Shown: in pieces, positions 12,842-17,116 of the stretch
How positions within the stretch are numbered: position 1 is the stretch's first letter
How the letters are laid out: each line of letters opens with the position of its first letter
Source: Peptococcaceae bacterium
GTDB taxonomy: Bacteria > Bacillota > Dehalobacteriia > UBA7702
Direction: 5' to 3'
DNA length: 17,116 bases
Assembly (NCBI GenBank): GCA_019415505.1
Contig: DXZC01000038.1
Location: forward strand, 1-17,116
Made by a program: the position numbers and the translations under genes
The notes under the pieces: model-generated
What the model saw: only the letters and a program-made list of their open reading frames with translations
Told to the model about the DNA's origin: nothing
The model's database searches: none

Positions 12842-14992
12842 ATGTTTACAAAAATAGCCTTGGTGGGCAATCCCAATTGCGGTAAAACCACCTTGTATAA
12901 CGGTATAACTGGCTCCAGCCAGTATGTTGGCAACTGGCCCGGCGTTACCGTGGAAAAAAAAGAAGGTAAAATAAAGGGACATAAAGACGCCGTTATTACC
13001 GACTTACCTGGGGTCTATTCCCTCTCCCCCTATACCCCGGAAGAGGTAGTTACCAGGGTTTATTTACTAAAGGAAAAACCTGACGTTATTATTAATATTA
13101 TTGACGCTACTAATTTAGAGCGCAATCTTTATCTGACCACCCAAGTGTTGGAGCTGGGTATTCCCACCATTGTAGCATTAAATATGATGGACTTAATGAA
13201 GGACGGCGGGGCGGTAATTGATAGCGCCCAACTGGCAAAAAGTCTGGGCTGCGCAGTCGTGCCTATCTCAGCCCTCAAGAACAAAGGTACGGAGGAACTA
13301 ATCAACAAAGCCCTATCCCTGGCAAAGGATAATACCAAACAAGCGCCAACTATCAAGTTGAGCCCTGACATTACAGCGGCTCTCAATAACATTGCCGAGC
13401 TGCTGCAAGACAGTGAAACCCAAGGTAACCCCCTGTGGTATAGCTTAAAGGTCTTAGAACGCGATGAGAAAATTAAGGCGGAGCTAAACCTTAGTGACGA
13501 TATTGCCAATAGAGCGGAAGAGATAATAAACGCTTTAGAAAATAAATACGATGACGACAGTGAAAGTATAATTACCGGAGCACGCTATGAATTAATTGAA
13601 GATATCGTGGCCCAGGCTGTAAAGAAAGGCCCACAAGCGCGTTCCACTTCCGATAAGATAGACGCTATTGTGACCAACAGATTTTTGGCTCTGCCAATTT
13701 TTGCGGTAGTTATGTTTGCAGTCTATTATATTTCCGTAGCTTGGCTGGGCACGATTGTTACTGATTGGACCAATGATACTTTATTCGCCGGGACAATCCA
13801 ACCAGCAGTTACATCGTGGCTAACCGCCATTGGCTGTGCCGATTGGCTCATTGGCCTCATCGTGGATGGCTGTATCGGCGGGGTCGGCGCCGTCTTAGGC
13901 TTTGTACCCCAGATGATAATTCTCTTTATTTTACTTTCTATTTTAGAGGACTGCGGCTACATGGCCAGAGTTGCCTTTATCATGGACAGAATTTTCCGTA
14001 AATTTGGCTTATCCGGTAAAAGCTTCATTCCCATGCTGATTTCTTCCGGCTGTGGCGTACCTGGAGTAATGTCCTGCAAGACCATTGAGAACGATAAAGA
14101 CCGCCGCATGACGATTATGACCACCACCTTTATACCCTGCGGTGCCAAGCTGCCGGTAATTGCCCTCATAGGCGGCGCTATGTTCCCGCAAATATCCTGG
14201 CTAGCCCCAGCAATTTACTTTGTTGGCATTGCCGCCGTATTATTATCTGGCATTATGCTTAAAAAAACAAAACTGTTCGCCGGGGAACCGGCCCCCTTTG
14301 TTATGGAACTCCCCTCCTACCACATTCCCGCTCCCAAAGGTGTTTTACTCCATATGTGGGAAAGGGCCAAATCCTTTATAATTAAAGCGGGAACAATTAT
14401 TTTTCTGGCTTGCGGCGTTATTTGGTTCCTTTCTAACTTTGGTTTCTCGACCCATGGTTTTGGCATGGTAGATACGGAAATAAGCCTTTTAGCGGTTATC
14501 GGCTCCTTTATCGCGCCAATTTTTGCCCCCTTGGGTTTCGGTGATTGGCAATCTAGTGTGGCAACCATTACCGGGCTGGTAGCTAAGGAAAATGTTGTAG
14601 CTACCTTTGGCGTACTCTTTGGCCTGGGCGAGGTCGGAGAGGATTCCGCAACCCTCCTCTCTCAAATAGCCCTACTATTCCCTTACGGAGCCGCAGCCTT
14701 GTCCTTCTTGCTATTTAATATGCTCTGCGCCCCCTGCTTTGCAGCTATAGGCGCCATAAGGAGAGAAATGGCCAGCGCCAAATGGACCTGGTTTGCCATT
14801 GGCTATCAAACGGCTTTAGCCTATAGCATAGCTTTTTTAGTCAACCAAATTGGCGGCTTGTTAACTGGCGGACTGACCTTTGGCGTCAGCTCCATAATAG
14901 CCTTTATACTTCTGGCCTTACTGATTTTCCTATTGGTGCGGCCAGCTCATAAGGATACTATCGCTCCCAGCGAATTAATAGTAAATAACTAA
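12842..14992 (+). CDS. feoB: FeoB, ferrous iron transporter
   Basis: 716 residues from the ATG at 12842 (AAGGAG upstream). The N-terminal G domain has G1 GNPNCGKT (9-16), the G2 Thr in GVTVE (T36), G3 DLPG (54-57), G4 NMMD (114-117) and G5 SALK (about 143). A helical regulatory segment follows to about 270. The membrane part has about 8-10 helices with two Gate motifs, SSGCGVPGVMSCKT and TTFIPCGAKLPVIAL, whose Cys residues are conserved in the family, plus LVAKENVVATFGVLFG. Function: NTP-dependent uptake of Fe(II) through the cytoplasmic membrane. It is somewhat shorter than the E. coli protein, as usual in Bacillota. It is fed by two FeoA genes upstream and followed by a Cys-rich membrane peptide. 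Confidence 0.97.
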   Translation: MFTKIALVGNPNCGKTTLYNGITGSSQYVGNWPGVTVEKKEGKIKGHKDAVITDLPGVYSLSPYTPEEVVTRVYLLKEKPDVIINIIDATNLERNLYLTTQVLELGIPTIVALNMMDLMKDGGAVIDSAQLAKSLGCAVVPISALKNKGTEELINKALSLAKDNTKQAPTIKLSPDITAALNNIAELLQDSETQGNPLWYSLKVLERDEKIKAELNLSDDIANRAEEIINALENKYDDDSESIITGARYELIEDIVAQAVKKGPQARSTSDKIDAIVTNRFLALPIFAVVMFAVYYISVAWLGTIVTDWTNDTLFAGTIQPAVTSWLTAIGCADWLIGLIVDGCIGGVGAVLGFVPQMIILFILLSILEDCGYMARVAFIMDRIFRKFGLSGKSFIPMLISSGCGVPGVMSCKTIENDKDRRMTIMTTTFIPCGAKLPVIALIGGAMFPQISWLAPAIYFVGIAAVLLSGIMLKKTKLFAGEPAPFVMELPSYHIPAPKGVLLHMWERAKSFIIKAGTIIFLACGVIWFLSNFGFSTHGFGMVDTEISLLAVIGSFIAPIFAPLGFGDWQSSVATITGLVAKENVVATFGVLFGLGEVGEDSATLLSQIALLFPYGAAALSFLLFNMLCAPCFAAIGAIRREMASAKWTWFAIGYQTALAYSIAFLVNQIGGLLTGGLTFGVSSIIAFILLALLIFLLVRPAHKDTIAPSELIVNN

Positions 14993-15033
14993 GTCAGGGG
15001 CTGTACCCCAGCTTAGAAGAAAGGAGGTAAAGC

Positions 15034-15201
15034 ATGGATTTTTTCATGAACAACCTATCTACCATATCGGTAGCTGCCGGCCTGTCAGGACTTTATGGCT
15101 GGGCCGCACACCACACCCTAAAAAGCAAAAAGCGCCCCGGCTGTACCGGGTGCGGCGGTTGTGGTAAATGTAACGGCAACGGCTGTAACGATAAGGCATA
15201 A
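15034..15201 (+). CDS. FeoB-associated Cys-rich membrane protein
   Basis: 55 residues with a perfect AAGGAGGT at 15021-15028; too short for most ORF cut-offs. A short hydrophobic N-terminal helix (residues about 8-25, STISVAAGLSGLYGWAA) leads into a basic linker (LKSKKRPG) and a Cys/Gly-rich tail with five Cys (C37, C40, C43, C46, C51; pattern CxxCxxCxxC-x4-C). This matches the small FeoB-associated Cys-rich family found directly after feoB in many Bacillota. Its exact role is unknown; the tail could pass or sense iron at the cytosolic exit of FeoB. It is the last gene before the operon terminator. A small GGGG/CCCC hairpin (14997-15009) lies before its ribosome binding site. Confidence 0.9.
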   Translation: MDFFMNNLSTISVAAGLSGLYGWAAHHTLKSKKRPGCTGCGGCGKCNGNGCNDKA

Positions 15202-15279
15202 CATCTCGTCTTTTCTATAATAGCCCCTTTGCTTTTACCCTTGACAACTTTAAATCTCCAAACTCTCTAAATCTCTAAC

Positions 15280-15318
15280 AATAAAACACCTAGTGCCTTG
15301 GTCACTGGGTGTTTTATT
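15280..15318 (+). terminator. Terminator of the feo operon
   Basis: A 16-bp stem (15280-15295 with 15303-15318; one G-U pair) with a 7-nt loop. The T-rich arm GTTTTATTTC forms the tail. The 78 bp before it (15202-15279) contain only short AT-rich repeats (AAATCTC). Confidence 0.9.
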
Positions 15319-15465
15319 TCGCATTATTTTTTTCAATACAAAATAGGTGGCAACAACCACGGAACAATTAAATTCCCTACTCATATTATTCTACGGTAGC
15401 GGCGCTATTCTTAATTGTGACAATACTAGGTCGCAAAAATCTAGAGGGTTACTAATATCTAAAAT

Positions 15466-15696
15466 TTACCACATAAATTTAGCCCTTAGACTATCTTGTA
15501 GTCTTCTCATGTTCCTCGTACCCAACCAAGAGACTTCCATAGTATAAGACTGGAAAGGAGTAGCCTTTTTCCACAATACAGTGCCAGCTTTTACCCTATG
15601 TTGGCGCCACAAGTAAACAACTTTAGTAGTCTGACCACAAGTATAAGTTTTGCAGCCATTGCTTTTATGATAAGAGCCTAAGCAAAAACCGGCCAT
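15466..15696 (-). CDS. Unrecognised small ORF, 76 residues, doubtful
   Basis: ATG at 15696 with only a weak GGGGA upstream. The product has three Cys near the N-terminus (C5, C15, C20; NGCKTYTCG) and is basic, with several Trp. Codon choice is not unlike the neighbours, but I recognise no domain and found no good promoter. It sits between two terminators and could be a remnant or a chance ORF. The rest of the region (15319-15465) holds nothing I can support. Confidence 0.3.
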   Translation of the reverse strand: MAGFCLGSYHKSNGCKTYTCGQTTKVVYLWRQHRVKAGTVLWKKATPFQSYTMEVSWLGTRNMRRLQDSLRAKFMW

Positions 15697-15744
15697 AATA
15701 TCCCCATAGCAACCCTAAGGCTAATTTAACCTATAAACAAACTA

Positions 15745-15780
15745 AATAACAGGCCCATATATAAATATAAGCCTGTTATT
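15745..15780 (-). terminator. Terminator of the GerMN-domain gene
   Basis: A perfect 10-bp stem (15745-15754 with 15771-15780, AATAACAGGC arm) with a 16-nt AT-rich loop. On the minus strand it is followed by TAGTTTGTTT. It starts 9 bp after the stop codon of the gene. Confidence 0.75.
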
Positions 15781-15788
15781 AGCATTAT

Positions 15789-16478
15789 TTAATTTGTAAC
15801 TGGCAATGGCTGGCTAATGTCCCAGTGGCCGGTAAGGCTCTGTACGGTATCGCCGTTGACCTTTATCTGCACCGCTTCCACTGTTTCAAATTGTCCCAAG
15901 GTGTCCACAATGCTTTCCAGAACATATTTTTCCTGGGCGCTATTGAGTTCAGCGTTTTGTATTTCCGGGCTGAAATCTATGGTGCAAAGACCGTCGTCGG
16001 CAATATTAATGCCGAGAACCTCGGTGTCCTCAGGAATATAGGACTGGAGAGAGGACTCGGTTGGACCGGTGAGCAGCTGTTCCATAGTTGCCTTTGCCAA
16101 GCCTAAACCATTAATTACACTGCGCTTTTCTACCGCCATTTCATTAGCGTTTTCATCCACAAAGAACAATGATACTTCCTTATAGGTAATGTCAGCAGAG
16201 GCAGCGGCGTCATCTTCGGTGCTTTCCGCATCAGTGGTACCATCAGAGGGCAAAGGCGGCGCCGTGGCAGGGTTATCGGCAGCATCGGAAGGCGCAGCGC
16301 TTTCATTTTCATCTACCTTGGGCAAATTTTCTTTTTCAGCCAAGGCGGCAGTGTCAGCATTTACGGCTTCTTGAGCTTTGTCCTTCACTGAACCTAAAAA
16401 TCCGCCTATTTCCGTCTGAAAAACAAAGGCCATCAATACAACTAAGAGCAGCCCTGTAATAACTCCTTTTTTCTTCAT
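15789..16478 (-). CDS. Exported GerMN-domain protein
   Basis: 229 residues from the ATG at 16478 (ribosome binding site GGGGGAA). An N-terminal hydrophobic segment (residues 6-20, VITGLLLVVLMAFVF) is a signal peptide or anchor; there is no lipobox Cys. Residues about 30-97 are a low-complexity acidic Ala/Asp/Glu/Ser/Pro linker. Residues 98-218 form a GerMN domain: ITYKEVSLFFVDENANEM, then MEQLLTGPTESSLQSYIP, LCTIDFSPEI and ETVEAVQIKVNG. GerMN domains occur in GerM and other exported proteins, some linked to sporulation or cell-wall amidases. The acidic linker suggests a domain reaching out from the membrane into the wall. It is monocistronic with its own terminator; the exact role is open. 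Confidence 0.85.
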   Translation of the reverse strand: MKKKGVITGLLLVVLMAFVFQTEIGGFLGSVKDKAQEAVNADTAALAEKENLPKVDENESAAPSDAADNPATAPPLPSDGTTDAESTEDDAAASADITYKEVSLFFVDENANEMAVEKRSVINGLGLAKATMEQLLTGPTESSLQSYIPEDTEVLGINIADDGLCTIDFSPEIQNAELNSAQEKYVLESIVDTLGQFETVEAVQIKVNGDTVQSLTGHWDISQPLPVTN

Positions 16479-16530
16479 TTCTGTTCCCCCGTTTAAATGA
16501 TTTACTCCATTCTATGGGGTAGTCCCAGAA

Positions 16531-16559
16531 AATAGAACGCAATTTACCGTCTTTGACAA
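16531..16559 (-). promoter_or_regulatory. Candidate promoter of the GerMN-domain gene
   Basis: On the minus strand TTGTCA (16554-16559) and TCTATT (16531-16536) have a 17-bp spacer. Its -35 box shares bases with the -35 box of the plus-strand promoter, so the two would compete for polymerase. Confidence 0.4.
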
Positions 16560-16581
16560 ATTTATACAGATAGTTTATACT
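16553..16581 (+). promoter_or_regulatory. Near-consensus plus-strand promoter
   Basis: TTGACA (16553-16558) and TATACT (16576-16581) with a 17-bp spacer. It points into a stretch without an intact gene. The first intact plus-strand start codon is at 17075, almost 500 bp away. Confidence 0.7.
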
Positions 16582-16612
16582 GTTGAAAATTACCGCTAGG
16601 CAGGAATAAGCC

Positions 16613-16933
16613 ATGAAAAAATATAGCTAATATTTTAATGTTGCTATTTTTTTGCCCTACGGATATTGATGTTACCATACATATGGATTGTGATGAACCC
16701 TATCAGTGTGCCGGGGAGTTCATATTGAACCTGGCGTTTCCGCCCTTTTCTCCTTTATGACTTTATGTTAACAGGTGCCATAGCTTTCAGGGTGTGGTTC
16801 GGACTGGCTGAGAAATTATTCTCTGGCAATAACCGACAATTTCAAGTCTCAGGGAATTTATTGCTGCTTCCCGGAGAATTTCATTCCCACTCTGTATGAC
16901 CAAAATGGTAAACGGTGGGACAGTTTTTTTTAA
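16613..16933 (+). pseudogene. Possible decayed small gene or long leader
   Basis: The promoter above is followed by AGGAAT and ATGAAAAAA at 16613, a normal-looking gene start that stops after five codons. Removing one A of the A6 run (16616-16621) would join the ATG to a frame open to 16760 (MLLFFC, then PTDIDVTIHMDCDEPYQC). A second stop-to-stop stretch of 49 codons in another frame (16784-16933, with LSGCGSDWLRNYSLAI and ENFIPTLYDQNGKRWD) also looks protein-like. Together they may be a frameshifted exported protein. Alternatively, this is the leader of the next gene. Support is weak. The flanks 16934-17061 show nothing else. Confidence 0.25.
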
Positions 16934-17074
16934 GTCCTTTAGTAGATATAGGCTATTTAATGATCTTCACCTTTATATTCGTTTTCGCTCAGTGGTTTTT
17001 ACTATTTAACAGGCTGCTGAGTAAAAAATGAACTCACAGTCACTTAACAACTACTATAAATAAGGATTAGGACT

Positions 17075-17116
17075 ATGCTGATTGATATAACTTTACCCCT
17101 AACTAAGGATATGCGG
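17075..17116 (+). CDS. Cyclase-family protein (kynurenine formamidase-like), N-terminal fragment
   Basis: An ATG at 17075 with AAGGA at about 17062-17066 opens a frame of 14 codons that runs off the window. The residues MLIDITLPLTKDMR match the start of the metal-dependent cyclase/formamidase family (IDITLPIxxxM). The substrate cannot be told from so little. The nearest -10-like box (TATAAA at 17055) has no good -35 box, so it may be read from the promoter at 16553. Confidence 0.6.
   Translation, partial: MLIDITLPLTKDMR

Noticed and set aside
13129..13509. Minus-strand ORF of 126 residues opposite feoB
   Set aside because: Shadow of the FeoB G domain and linker; no ribosome binding site, promoter or family match.
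15241..15279. Short AAATCTC repeats as a CRISPR-like or iteron array
   Set aside because: Only two or three 7-bp copies with irregular spacing in an AT-rich stretch before a terminator.
15347..15547. Plus-strand ORF of 66 residues starting at GTG
   Set aside because: No ribosome binding site, no motif, directly behind a terminator, and it overlaps a somewhat better minus-strand ORF.
16616..16650. A6...TAGC/GCTA-T7 hairpin as an intrinsic terminator
   Set aside because: The core stem is only 4 bp with a two-base bulge and a long AT loop; too weak to call.

Overview
The window looks like chromosomal DNA of a low-to-mid-GC Bacillota (Clostridia or Negativicutes type). The grounds are strong AAGGAGG-type ribosome binding sites, near-consensus sigma-A promoters with 17-bp spacers, many intrinsic terminators, a ZTP riboswitch, a TetR/MMPL/L-x-x-G-heptad cassette, a two-FeoA plus FeoB operon with a FeoB-associated Cys-rich membrane peptide, and a GerMN-domain protein. 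The exact taxon cannot be set from the sequence alone. I saw no insertion sequence, CRISPR array, tRNA or rRNA.

Layout: (1) 2-709 is the 3' part of a sodium/solute (proline-type) symporter with its terminator. (2) 1008-5784 is an export cassette: a TetR regulator, an MMPL/RND-type transporter and a secreted heptad-repeat protein, with overlapping reading frames. (3) A bidirectional terminator separates this from a minus-strand, membrane-anchored XRE regulator (5970-6332). (4) A minus-strand, AICAR-transformylase-domain-only PurH-like gene (6676-7848) is preceded by a ZTP riboswitch with its own terminator and promoter. (5) 8091-9056 is a divergent module: a CxC-type ArsR repressor faces a 63-residue Cys-containing protein. 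Their two promoters each carry a copy of the same 8-6-8 inverted repeat, and the small gene has a roughly 150-nt structured leader. (6) A small 4Fe-4S protein (9297-9593) converges on topB (9773-11935, minus). (7) 12035-15318 is an iron-uptake operon: feoA-like, a 26-codon ORF, feoA, feoB, a Cys-rich membrane peptide and a strong terminator. (8) 15466-17116 holds a doubtful small ORF, a GerMN-domain protein on the minus strand, an intergenic stretch of about 600 bp with divergent promoters and possibly a decayed gene, and the first codons of a cyclase-family protein.

The most notable undescribed-looking structures are regulatory. Four copies of the dyad AGTTA-N8-TAACT (one with a single mismatch) lie in the feo operon: one over the -35 box, one just past the transcription start, one next to the feoA1 ribosome binding site and one just before feoB. 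A pair of matching operators, 63 bp apart, spans the arsR/small-Cys-protein intergenic region. Both patterns are read directly from the sequence; the regulators assigned to them are inference.
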